DNA of 16,913 nt from positions 1 through 16,913 of the forward strand of contig CAZDBS010000015.1 of assembly GCA_964503775.1 (NCBI GenBank), read 5' to 3'. The translations under genes were made by a program, and so were the position numbers. Shown here piece by piece: positions 10,844-16,913 of this stretch (its first letter is position 1; each line of letters opens with the position of its first letter). Source of the DNA: CAZDBS01 sp964503775. Its GTDB lineage: Bacteria > Patescibacteriota > Saccharimonadia > Saccharimonadales > CAZDBS01. The notes below the pieces were generated by a model. That model was not told where the DNA came from. It ran no database searches and saw only the letters and a program-made list of their open reading frames with translations.

Positions 10844-11494
10844 TTATAAGATGAACCTGCGGGTTTCTTCTTTGATCTGGTCATTGATGAAGTCGCCGAT
10901 AATTGAACCAGCCTCGCTCGCAAGTAGTGGTAGTTTTAATGTTTCATCATCGTTGAATCGCCCGAGGACGAAATCGGCTGAGTCCATCACCGCCGATTGC
11001 TCGTTTTGAACACCAATACGACAACGCCAGAAACTATCGCCGATAGCGTCGATAAGTGATTTGATGCCGTTATGGCCGGCGCTGCCACCGCCTATGCGGG
11101 TACGGATAGTGCCAAACGGAACATCGAGCTCGTCATAGACGACCAGGATGTTTTCGTTCTCGACTTTGTAGTAGTTTTTGATGGCTTTTACGGCTTCACC
11201 GCTGAGATTCATCATGGTGTGTGGCTTCGCAAGCATAACTGGTGTATTGTCGACGTTTGTCTCGACAATCGAGACTTTGAACTTGGCTTTCTCTTGCCAC
11301 TCACCTATCTCATGTTTCTCTTGGTAACTATCGACTACCGTGAAGCCTACGTTGTGACGGGTCCTTGAGTACTGCTCTCCAAGATTGCCCAAACCAATTA
11401 CTAATTTCAATGGCCGTTGTCCGGCGCTATAGAATGCATTGGCTACGTAACCGTTTTTGAACCTGTTGCCTTCGTCTCTAGTAAATAAACCCAT
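10844..11494 (-). CDS. pth: Peptidyl-tRNA hydrolase
   Basis: This enzyme releases tRNA from peptidyl-tRNA that has fallen off the ribosome. The bacterial Pth signature motifs are present: KLVIGLGNLGEQYSRTRHNVGF (split here as LVIGLGN and TRHNVGF with the catalytic His), KPHTMMNLSG, VVYDELDVPFG with the conserved Asp, and GGSAGHNGIKSLI. The start at ATG 11492-11494 gives 216 residues and a ~29-residue N-terminal extension before the usual MKLVIGLGN start; it is preferred because a TATACT box lies exactly 7 nt upstream, matching a leaderless mRNA. The open frame extends further upstream into der, but those codons overlap der in another frame. It is the last gene of the minus-strand cluster. Confidence 0.95.
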   Translation of the reverse strand: MGLFTRDEGNRFKNGYVANAFYSAGQRPLKLVIGLGNLGEQYSRTRHNVGFTVVDSYQEKHEIGEWQEKAKFKVSIVETNVDNTPVMLAKPHTMMNLSGEAVKAIKNYYKVENENILVVYDELDVPFGTIRTRIGGGSAGHNGIKSLIDAIGDSFWRCRIGVQNEQSAVMDSADFVLGRFNDDETLKLPLLASEAGSIIGDFINDQIKEETRRFIL

Positions 11495-11501
11495 AAGCCA
11501 T

Positions 11502-11507
11502 AGTATA
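11502..11507 (-). promoter_or_regulatory. -10 box of pth, leaderless
   Basis: TATACT on the minus strand, 7 nt before the pth ATG, in the 28-nt gap after the der stop. The -35 region is poor. Confidence 0.45.
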
Positions 11508-11522
11508 TGGTAAATCTCAATA

Positions 11523-12926
11523 TTATTTGGGTCGTTTTGGAACGAACTTTGGTTTGATGATCTTTTCGCCGTGCTTCTCGAGAAAATAGAAACGGATTGG
11601 GGTGCCTTCGAAGTCGAAGGTGTCTCGGAAAGAATGCTCCATGTGGCGTTTGTATGACCAGTGGAGAAATTCTGTAGAGGCACCGAATATCTTGAAGGCC
11701 GGGCCTGGATCTTCGGTGATCTGGGTCATGTAGTTCAGCCTGGGATGCTTGTTTTTGAGTCCGGCCGGTGGGTGTCTGAGAGTTACGTCATGCAGCCAGC
11801 GGTTTAGATCAGATGTCTTAAGCCTCTGTTGACGCCTATGGTCGATATCCATACTCAAGTCGAGAAGTTTGGTGACATTGTGTCCATCGAGTGCACTAGT
11901 GAAGATGATCGGTGCCCAGTGGACAAACTCGTACTGCTCAGCTACTCGCGCGAGTAATTTGTCGTGTGTCCATGTGTCTTTGATATTCTGTTCTCCAGTC
12001 TCTGGAGTCTGATCTCTAGTCTCAGTTTTGTAGGTGTCCCATTTGGTAACGACCAGTATTAAACCCTTGCCAGCTTCTTTGATCATACCAGCCAGCTTCA
12101 TATCCATCTGGACATTCAGCTCAGCAACATCCATCAGCATCAGACAAACATCGGCTTCTTCTATAGCTTTCAGAGTACGCAGTACGCTAAATTTCTCGAT
12201 GCCGACCTCGATCTTCCCACTTCGCCGAACGCCAGCTGTATCAAGCAGCTCGATTTCACGATCAAAATATCTGATGACGGACCTGTTGACATCGCGGGTC
12301 GTTCCGGCCCGATCGGCGACAACTGCTTGTTGCTTCTTCGCCAGAGTGTTGAAGAGCTGAGACTTACCAACATTTGGGCGACCAATCAGGGCGATTCTTA
12401 GGCGGTTGTCGTCTTGTGTGATTGATCGTTTGGGTAAGTCTTGGACGACTGTATTGAGCAACTCTTCTATGCCATGTCCGTGGTGGGCTGAGGTGAGGAA
12501 TATCTGTTTGATGCCGAGTTTGCGGTAGATGTCTAGATCGTGTCGTTTGACTTTGTCGGCTTTGTTGGCGACGAGGATAACTGGCTTCTTGCTTTTCAGA
12601 GCCATGGTAGCGACTCTGCGATCTTCATCTGTAATCGGGATGTGTGCTTCGATAACGACAAGAATTACGTCGGCCGAATCAGTGGCCTGGATGATCTGTT
12701 CTTGGATAGTGAATTCGAAATCATCCTCCGCTGTCTTCAGTCCAGCGGTGTCAACCAACCAAAAATCTTTGCCAGAGTGGCTAACTTTGCCCTGAATACT
12801 GTCACGGGTCGTGCCAGCTTCTTCGGCGACAATTGCCTGCCGCATACCAACCATACGGTTAAAGAGACTACTCTTCCCGACATTGGCTCGTCCGACTATA
12901 GCAACTATAGGTGCAGGTTTTGACAT
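11523..12926 (-). CDS. der: Ribosome-assembly GTPase Der (EngA)
   Basis: Der is a double GTPase needed for 50S subunit maturation. Two G domains are clear: the first with GRANVGKSSLF (G1), DTAG (G3) and NKAD (G4), the second with GRPNVGKSQLF, DTAG and TKWD. A C-terminal KH-like domain follows (RLNYMTQITEDPGPAFKIFG, then FEGTPIRFYF), ending in a Lys-rich tail. At 467 residues it has the family's usual size. The ATG 12924-12926 follows the rluB stop by 9 nt; a perfect TATAAT box overlaps that stop codon and lies 8 nt from the ATG, so der probably has its own leaderless transcript in addition to any read-through from rluB. Confidence 0.97.
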   Translation of the reverse strand: MSKPAPIVAIVGRANVGKSSLFNRMVGMRQAIVAEEAGTTRDSIQGKVSHSGKDFWLVDTAGLKTAEDDFEFTIQEQIIQATDSADVILVVIEAHIPITDEDRRVATMALKSKKPVILVANKADKVKRHDLDIYRKLGIKQIFLTSAHHGHGIEELLNTVVQDLPKRSITQDDNRLRIALIGRPNVGKSQLFNTLAKKQQAVVADRAGTTRDVNRSVIRYFDREIELLDTAGVRRSGKIEVGIEKFSVLRTLKAIEEADVCLMLMDVAELNVQMDMKLAGMIKEAGKGLILVVTKWDTYKTETRDQTPETGEQNIKDTWTHDKLLARVAEQYEFVHWAPIIFTSALDGHNVTKLLDLSMDIDHRRQQRLKTSDLNRWLHDVTLRHPPAGLKNKHPRLNYMTQITEDPGPAFKIFGASTEFLHWSYKRHMEHSFRDTFDFEGTPIRFYFLEKHGEKIIKPKFVPKRPK

Positions 12927-12934
12927 ATTCGTAA

Positions 12935-12940
12935 ATTATA
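12935..12940 (-). promoter_or_regulatory. -10 box of der overlapping the rluB stop codon
   Basis: TATAAT on the minus strand contains the TAA stop (12936-12938) of rluB. A TTGCCA hexamer lies 18 nt upstream. The box ends 8 nt before the der ATG. Confidence 0.6.
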
Positions 12941-13756
12941 CAACAAATTGCTTATATTTGCCAGAGGCTAGGTCACCAAGCTCATAAGGCCCAAATGCGA
13001 CTCGGTGTAGTTTGATGACGCGGTAGCCTATTGTTTCAAATGTCCGGCGTATTTGGCGATTGCGACCCTCGTTCATGGTGACACGCCATGACCACTTTTC
13101 TATAGGAGTGAGATTTAGTTTACTGATGCCGTCCTCAAGTAGCACACCGTTCTCTATATGCTCTTGATCCTCTTTTCTCATATCTTTGTCTATTGCAACT
13201 TCGTAGACCTTCTCCTTCTCAAATTTGGGGTGTGTATACTGGTACGCCAGATCCCCATCGTCGGTCAGCAGTAGTAGACCTGAGGAATCTTTATCCAATC
13301 TCCCTACAGGTTTGAGATGATGCAGTTCTGGAGNNNNNNNNNNNNNNNNNNNNNNNNNNNNNNNNNNNNNNNNNNNNNNNNNNNNNNNNNNNNNNNNNNN
13401 NNNNNNNNNNNNNNNNNNNNNNNNNNNNNNNNNCCTGAGGAATCTTTATCCAATCTCCCTACAGGTTTGAGATGATGCAGTTCTGGAGGCAGGAGGTCAT
13501 AGATCGTCTTGCTTCCTTGCCCATTTCGACTACAGACGTAGCCGACGGGCTTATGGAGCAGGACAAGCGTCGAGCGTTGAGTGGTCAGCGTATAAGGATA
13601 TGAAACATCTTGGAAAGTTACGATGTCATCCTTTTGCAATGTGACACCTAGTTCAGCTGGCATGTCGTTTATTTTTACTCTGTTTTCGGCAATTGCGCTG
13701 TCAGCGGCGCGTCGCGACATACCAGTGACCTGGGCTAGAAATTTGTTGATTCTCAT
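12936..13756 (-). CDS. rluB: 23S rRNA pseudouridine synthase, RsuA/RluB family, split by an assembly join
   Basis: This enzyme isomerises a specific uridine in rRNA (RluB acts on 23S, RsuA on 16S). The N-terminal S4 RNA-binding domain is residues about 1-60 (MRINKFLAQVTGMSRRAADS, RVKIND). The catalytic motif GRLDKDSSGLLLLT carries the essential Asp, and NEGRNRQIRR with GYRVIKLHRVAFGP completes the RsuA-type core. In the raw scaffold the frame is broken by 100 N at 13334-13433, but the 55 nt on each side are identical; removing 155 nt gives one continuous 221-residue protein. The ATG 13754-13756 starts 6 nt after the response-regulator stop with no clear SD, so coupled translation is likely. 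RluB is preferred to RsuA only on general similarity. Confidence 0.9.
13279..13488. other. Assembly join: 55-nt duplicate around 100 N inside rluB
   Basis: The 55 nt at 13279-13333 recur exactly at 13434-13488, with 13334-13433 all N. Deleting 155 nt restores the frame through the catalytic motif, which shows the duplication is not biological. Confidence 0.96.
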
Positions 13757-13762
13757 ATGCGC

Positions 13763-14584
13763 CTAGAGAGCTATGTCGTGAGGGTGGGATTCGTGATTTT
13801 CGGTATCTGTCGACTTGTCGGTGGCTGGTTCATGTGCAACCTCTGCGCTCTGAGTTGTTGGCTCGACCGGCGGTGTATTGACCAGTGGGCTGGTGTCGAT
13901 AAAGCTTTGGATCTGTTTGTCCACCTCGGATTGTTCTTCCTTAGTCGGCGTTGCGGCTTCGGTAGTGTCGGTTTGGGCGGCTGGTTCCGCGGGTGTTACC
14001 GGTCCGTCGGCTGGCGGTTCGACTACAGGCATGTCAGTACTGGCTGCCATAGTGCTGCTGGTGTCGCTGGGTGAAGCGACCGGTGAGACTATCACAGGAT
14101 CGATAACTGGAGTATTTGCAACTATTTGGTCACTTGGTGGTGTATCGACGGGGGTAGTTGTGGCGTCCGTGGGAGGGGTTTCCGTAGGAGAGTCGGCCAC
14201 TGCTGCGGCAGCCGGGCTTCCGTTTAGAACTTCCGATACAATGCGCGTGACGTCTTCGAGTGTGACCTGTGATTTGACTAAGAAACGCTCGACACCGAGT
14301 TTCTCGAACTGGGCACGATCCTCGGCTTGGCTAAGAGCTGTCATGGCTATGACTTTGATGTCAGCTGTGGCTGGGGTGGAGCGTAGGATGTCTAGGAATT
14401 GGAGACCGCTAACACGAGGCATCATGGCGTCGGTGATGATGAGGTCGGGTTTTTCGCGGGAAGCTACAGCTAGTCCTTCCTCGCCGTCTTGAGCGGTAAC
14501 TATCTCGTGGCCATCAGCCATGAGGCGTGCACCGTAGATTTCCAACAGATTCCTATCATCCTCAACTAGAAGTATTTTGGCCAT
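13763..14584 (-). CDS. Response regulator with a long disordered tail
   Basis: A receiver (REC) domain occupies residues 1-120: acidic pair in LLVEDD (Asp9, Asp10), phospho-acceptor Asp52 in LIITDAMMP, Thr82 and Lys104. It should take phosphate from the histidine kinase encoded 59 nt upstream. There is no DNA-binding output domain. Instead about 150 residues rich in Pro, Thr, Ala, Ser and Glu follow (TPPTDATTTPVDTPPS, PVEPPADGPVTPAEPA), almost certainly disordered. The output is therefore protein-protein, or the tail is a tether. The ATG 14582-14584 has only a weak SD (AGGG); a TGA-TACAAT extended -10 at 14610-14618 may give it its own transcript. Confidence 0.93.
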   Translation of the reverse strand: MAKILLVEDDRNLLEIYGARLMADGHEIVTAQDGEEGLAVASREKPDLIITDAMMPRVSGLQFLDILRSTPATADIKVIAMTALSQAEDRAQFEKLGVERFLVKSQVTLEDVTRIVSEVLNGSPAAAAVADSPTETPPTDATTTPVDTPPSDQIVANTPVIDPVIVSPVASPSDTSSTMAASTDMPVVEPPADGPVTPAEPAAQTDTTEAATPTKEEQSEVDKQIQSFIDTSPLVNTPPVEPTTQSAEVAHEPATDKSTDTENHESHPHDIAL

Positions 14585-14609
14585 ATATGTACCCTGTTAA
14601 TTTAGTCTC

Positions 14610-14618
14610 ATTGTATCA
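14610..14618 (-). promoter_or_regulatory. Candidate extended -10 promoter of the response regulator
   Basis: The minus strand reads TGA-TACAAT between the kinase stop (14644) and the regulator ATG, leaving a ~20-nt leader. No good -35. Confidence 0.4.
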
Positions 14619-14643
14619 TAAGCTCATACGAGCAAAGCCATAA

Positions 14644-15909
14644 TCATGAAACCGCTGTCGTGGTCGGTGTGACCGGAGGAATAGTACGGGCTTCATCGAT
14701 TTGTAGTTGTTGTGCCTGGTCGGCGGTTAGTCTGGGTAGGTTGATATAGAACGTACTACCCTTGCCCAGTGCACTATCAACCCAGATATGTCCATGGTAG
14801 AGCTCGACGATCTTGCGACAGATGAACAGTCCTAGTCCCGTACCACCGATGGCTCGGGTTGAGGAGTTATCTACTCGATAGAATTTCTGGAATAAGTGCG
14901 GAATATCCTCGGCCGGGATACCGGTGCCGGTATCGGAGACACGGAGCTGTACGACTTCATTGTTGCCTGTCAAACCGATTGTTATTTTGCCGGTCTCGGT
15001 GTATTTCACGGCGTTATCAAATAGGTTGGTTATAACCTCACGAATTCGCTCCGGATCAACGTGCACATAGTACAGCGGTCGAACTACCTTCTCCCCACCG
15101 TTGCGAGCGTCGATGGTGTTGCTCTGAGTACCGAGGACGTATTCAACCCCCAAGCCCCGTTTCTCAGCGGCGAATTTCATATCTTGGGTCAGTTGTTCGA
15201 GAAGTTGACCGACTTCGAGGACTACCGGATGGTTGGACAGCCTGCCATCCTCGGATTTGGTAGCAGTCAACAAGTCTTGAAATAATTTGCCGAGATGCTG
15301 AGTAGACATGTGAGCTTTCTCCAGAAACTCACGGGCTTTACTGTCAATCTTGCTAACTTTATCGTTTAGGGCAAGGGCGAGATAGCCTTCGATGGCGGCA
15401 ACTGGAGTGCGCATCTCATGACTGGCGGTTGAGATAAACTCAGCCCGTTGCTTCTCGGCGTTGCGTTCCTCGGTGATGTCGCGGAAGACACCCACTGCTC
15501 CGTTCAAGATTCCGTCTTTGTCTAGTAACGGCGAGAGTGTGATCGAGAAATTTATCTTTTTGTCGTTGCGAGTCTTGAGGATTGCGATGTCGTCTTTGCA
15601 AGTTTCTTTGTTGTGCATGACAAGCATGAAAGGGTTCTGGGTGTCGACATAAGGAGTATCTTTCTCATCCATCAGCTGAAAGACGTTTTTATGGTTAAGA
15701 CCCATAGCATCTTTGGTTTCCCATCCGGTGATATGTGCCGCCGCGGGGTTGAATAACTCGATATCTCCTGCAGCGTCCACGACTACGACACCATCAGCGA
15801 TACTGTTGATCACGATATCGGTAGTAGTATTGCCGCTTTTCGTAACGTCTGACGAATTCTCCAACTTGATAGTCGGCCCTGAATCTTTGTTACGATGAAA
15901 CAAGCCCAT
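14644..15909 (-). CDS. Soluble PAS-domain sensor histidine kinase
   Basis: A sensor kinase that phosphorylates itself and then the neighbouring response regulator. From ATG 15907-15909 it has 421 residues: a PAS domain (about 32-150, SIADGVVVVDAAGDIELFNP, ending in the PAC-like VGVFRDITEE), a HisKA domain with His164 in FISTASHEMRTPVAAIEGY, and a HATPase domain (about 285-395) with the N box NLFDNAVKY, G1 box VSDTGTGIP, F box FQKFYRV and G2 box GGTGLGLF. It resembles VicK/WalK kinases but has no membrane segment or signal peptide, so it should sense a cytoplasmic cue or work with a membrane partner. A GTG directly before the ATG is an alternative start. No SD is visible. It begins the kinase, regulator, rluB, der, pth cluster. 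Confidence 0.95.
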   Translation of the reverse strand: MGLFHRNKDSGPTIKLENSSDVTKSGNTTTDIVINSIADGVVVVDAAGDIELFNPAAAHITGWETKDAMGLNHKNVFQLMDEKDTPYVDTQNPFMLVMHNKETCKDDIAILKTRNDKKINFSITLSPLLDKDGILNGAVGVFRDITEERNAEKQRAEFISTASHEMRTPVAAIEGYLALALNDKVSKIDSKAREFLEKAHMSTQHLGKLFQDLLTATKSEDGRLSNHPVVLEVGQLLEQLTQDMKFAAEKRGLGVEYVLGTQSNTIDARNGGEKVVRPLYYVHVDPERIREVITNLFDNAVKYTETGKITIGLTGNNEVVQLRVSDTGTGIPAEDIPHLFQKFYRVDNSSTRAIGGTGLGLFICRKIVELYHGHIWVDSALGKGSTFYINLPRLTADQAQQLQIDEARTIPPVTPTTTAVS

Positions 15910-16025
15910 CACAGTTGTACCATAAGCATAATTGATTCCAGTATACCCTACTCAGGAGGTCTCTGATAGACACTCTCCAACTGATGTGATAGACTCGTGA
16001 GCGATTCAAGGTCCCGTCCATGTAA

Positions 16026-16047
16026 CCCACGAAACAGGTTTCGTGGG
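16026..16047 (+). other. 10-bp hairpin upstream of tRNA-Glu
   Basis: CCCACGAAAC pairs perfectly with GTTTCGTGGG with two bases between. A CTAG/CTAG mini-hairpin follows. The 15910-16080 spacer otherwise shows only a repeated TGATAGAC and no convincing promoter. Confidence 0.5.
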
Positions 16048-16080
16048 GGCCCCGAGTTCTAGTGGTCTAGGACATTAACT

Positions 16081-16181
16081 ATCTGAATAAATGGAGGCCC
16101 CATCTTCTAACGGTTAGGAAATCGGGTTCTCATCCCGGCAATAGGGGTTCGATTCCCCTTGGGGTCACCATTTGTTCAGAT
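16081..16181 (+). other. Inverted repeat extending the tRNA acceptor stem
   Basis: The 14 nt before the tRNA (16081-16094) pair with the CCA end and trailer (16168-16181): 13 Watson-Crick pairs and one T-G pair. Only an A-A mismatch (16095 with 16167) separates this helix from the acceptor stem. Confidence 0.75.
16096..16170 (+). tRNA. tRNA-Glu (anticodon CTC)
   Basis: Acceptor GGCCCCA pairs with TGGGGTC (one G-T pair); the D arm contains TAACGGTTAGG; the anticodon stem CGGG/CCCG closes the 7-nt loop TTCTCAT, in which positions 34-36 read CTC; the T arm is GGGGTTCGATTCCCC; discriminator A and an encoded CCA end at 16170. It decodes GAG. The CCA itself is predicted to pair with the TGG of the 5' leader in the precursor. 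Confidence 0.97.
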
Positions 16182-16330
16182 GATTAGTCAGTTCTCATCC
16201 TGAAGTCGGGGGTGAGGCCCGCCAGTGGCGGGACGCAAGGGAATCTTCCGATGACAACTTGTTGTCAATCGTGAAGTTCCGGGGTCGCGGAACGTGACCA
16301 AATCCCGCCGGGATCACCAGAAGTTAAATC
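16182..16330 (+). other. Structured trailer downstream of tRNA-Glu
   Basis: Four hairpins in a row: CCCGCC/GGCGGG (16218-16232), CGATGACAAC/GTTGTCAATCG (16249-16271, one bulged A), GTTCCG/CGGAAC (16276-16293) and ATCCC/GGGAT (16302-16314). No reading frame. With the following terminator it could be a processed trailer or a small RNA co-transcribed with the tRNA. Confidence 0.5.
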
Positions 16331-16357
16331 GCCACCATTTGGTGGTAGTTTGTTTTT
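16331..16357 (+). terminator. Intrinsic terminator of the tRNA-Glu unit
   Basis: GCCACC/GGTGGT stem with an ATTT loop, followed by AGTTTGTTTTT on the plus strand. The opposite strand has no T tract for the DUF3048 gene. Confidence 0.8.
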
Positions 16358-16391
16358 CGTACTTATGAGACTTGAGTATTAATCCCTAGAT

Positions 16392-16913
16392 TTATAGATA
16401 CGTAATCGCTTTATCCGGTGGGACGGCGATGATCCAGGTCTGACCGACATTGAGTTTGATATCGGCACCAGCAGCGTCTTTGAATAACAGAGGAGATTTG
16501 TTACTTGCTTTGTTCCAAGTTCCAGTCGTGACGACACCATCCTGAAAAACGAGTACTTCCCCACTACCTACGGTAGTTATATCAAGGTGGCCTTGGTTAT
16601 CGGCGGCGCCGGTAGGTGTTTTCATAACAGCTATGACTTTGGGACTTATCTGCTCTTTGGATTCCCGATCGATATGTGGCGCGCCGGCCTGCGCACGAAG
16701 GTATGAGTTAGTTGCGACGTTGTAAGTGAATGTCGGGTTAAACAGCTGACTGGATATAGCGACAGTGATAGTCGAGGCTGTGGGTGTTGGTGAAGCAGCA
16801 TCCGGTTTACGGACAAACGGAGTAAAGGTACTCGAAGTGTAACCTCTGGCTTTCATGAGCGATTCGATGCGATCCGGTGTCGTGTAGACGTTGTGCGGGG
16901 CGTAACGGTCCTT
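16392..16913 (-). CDS. DUF3048 (YerB-like) protein, 5' part beyond window
   Basis: The last 173 codons are in the window, reading in frame from the right edge to TAA at 16392-16394. The sequence matches the DUF3048 family: KDRYAPHNVYTTPDRIESLM at the edge, a central FNPTFTYNVATNSYLRAQAG with PHIDRESKEQISPKVIAV, and the C-terminal DUF3048_C signature GSGEVLVFQDGVVTTGTW with IKLNVGQTWIIAVPP. YerB-like proteins are usually secreted lipoproteins or membrane-anchored, of unknown biochemical role; the N-terminal signal cannot be seen here. An internal Met (16854-16856) is not the start. It converges with the tRNA-Glu unit. Confidence 0.88.
   Translation of the reverse strand, partial: KDRYAPHNVYTTPDRIESLMKARGYTSSTFTPFVRKPDAASPTPTASTITVAISSQLFNPTFTYNVATNSYLRAQAGAPHIDRESKEQISPKVIAVMKTPTGAADNQGHLDITTVGSGEVLVFQDGVVTTGTWNKASNKSPLLFKDAAGADIKLNVGQTWIIAVPPDKAITYL

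Noticed and set aside
11495..11683. Extending pth upstream to 11683
   Set aside because: The extra codons overlap the end of der in another frame and look like shadow sequence; a -10 box sits just before the 11494 start.
1..16913. CRISPR arrays, insertion sequences, integrases or prophage genes
   Set aside because: No regularly spaced repeats, transposase or integrase motifs were seen; the only exact long repeats are the two assembly duplicates.

Overview
The window looks like a chromosomal piece of a small-genome bacterium, most likely Candidatus Saccharibacteria (TM7) or a related Patescibacteria lineage. That placement is inferred from a sigma region-4/HARE-HTH regulator, a minimal DprA, a DUF3048 protein, a soluble PAS histidine kinase, and housekeeping genes that look leaderless; no rRNA is present to confirm it. 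The sequence is a scaffold with three 100-N gaps. Two of them (8734-8833, 13334-13433) are flanked by the same 55-nt sequence on both sides, so they are assembly joins that should be collapsed. The third (2665-2764) hides a real missing piece of topA.

Layout. 1-833: partial sigma-region-4/HARE-HTH gene (-). 834-2019: an unknown 127-aa gene (-) whose 3' region holds a structured junction and a complete type III hammerhead ribozyme. 2020-4059: topA (-). 4141-5225: a minus-strand operon of four tiny membrane proteins with its own promoter, structured leader, canonical terminator and a 33-nt palindrome. 5222-5668: unknown basic protein (-), divergent from dprA (5726-6583, +). 6582-6916: a previously unlabelled ~298-nt structured RNA on the minus strand with consensus promoter and terminator. 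6974-8579: two single-gene plus-strand units for small membrane proteins (7139-7528, 7931-8296), each with promoter, hairpin at +1, second leader hairpin, Shine-Dalgarno (SD) and terminator. 8618-10186: a GC-rich secreted/membrane-anchored protein (9180-9884) behind a ~370-nt structured leader, followed by a second possible ncRNA. 10227-10607: unknown gene. 10844-15909: minus-strand cluster in the order histidine kinase, response regulator, rluB-type pseudouridine synthase, der, pth. 15910-16391: tRNA-Glu(CTC) inside a 14-bp extended stem, with a structured trailer and terminator. 16392-16913: DUF3048 (YerB-like) protein, partial.

How it fits together. Two gene-expression styles are interleaved. 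Several chromosomal genes (topA, dprA, der, pth, the 126-aa gene) have a -10 box 6-9 nt before ATG and no SD, which implies leaderless mRNAs; two minus-strand units (topA, pth) end in hairpins without a U tract, built around CTTTTG-N4-CAAAAG. The small membrane-protein genes have strong SDs, mostly extended -10 promoters, mRNAs that begin with a hairpin at the predicted +1, and canonical U-tract terminators. The most notable items are the hammerhead ribozyme, the 298-nt RNA and the covarying 5'-terminal hairpins.
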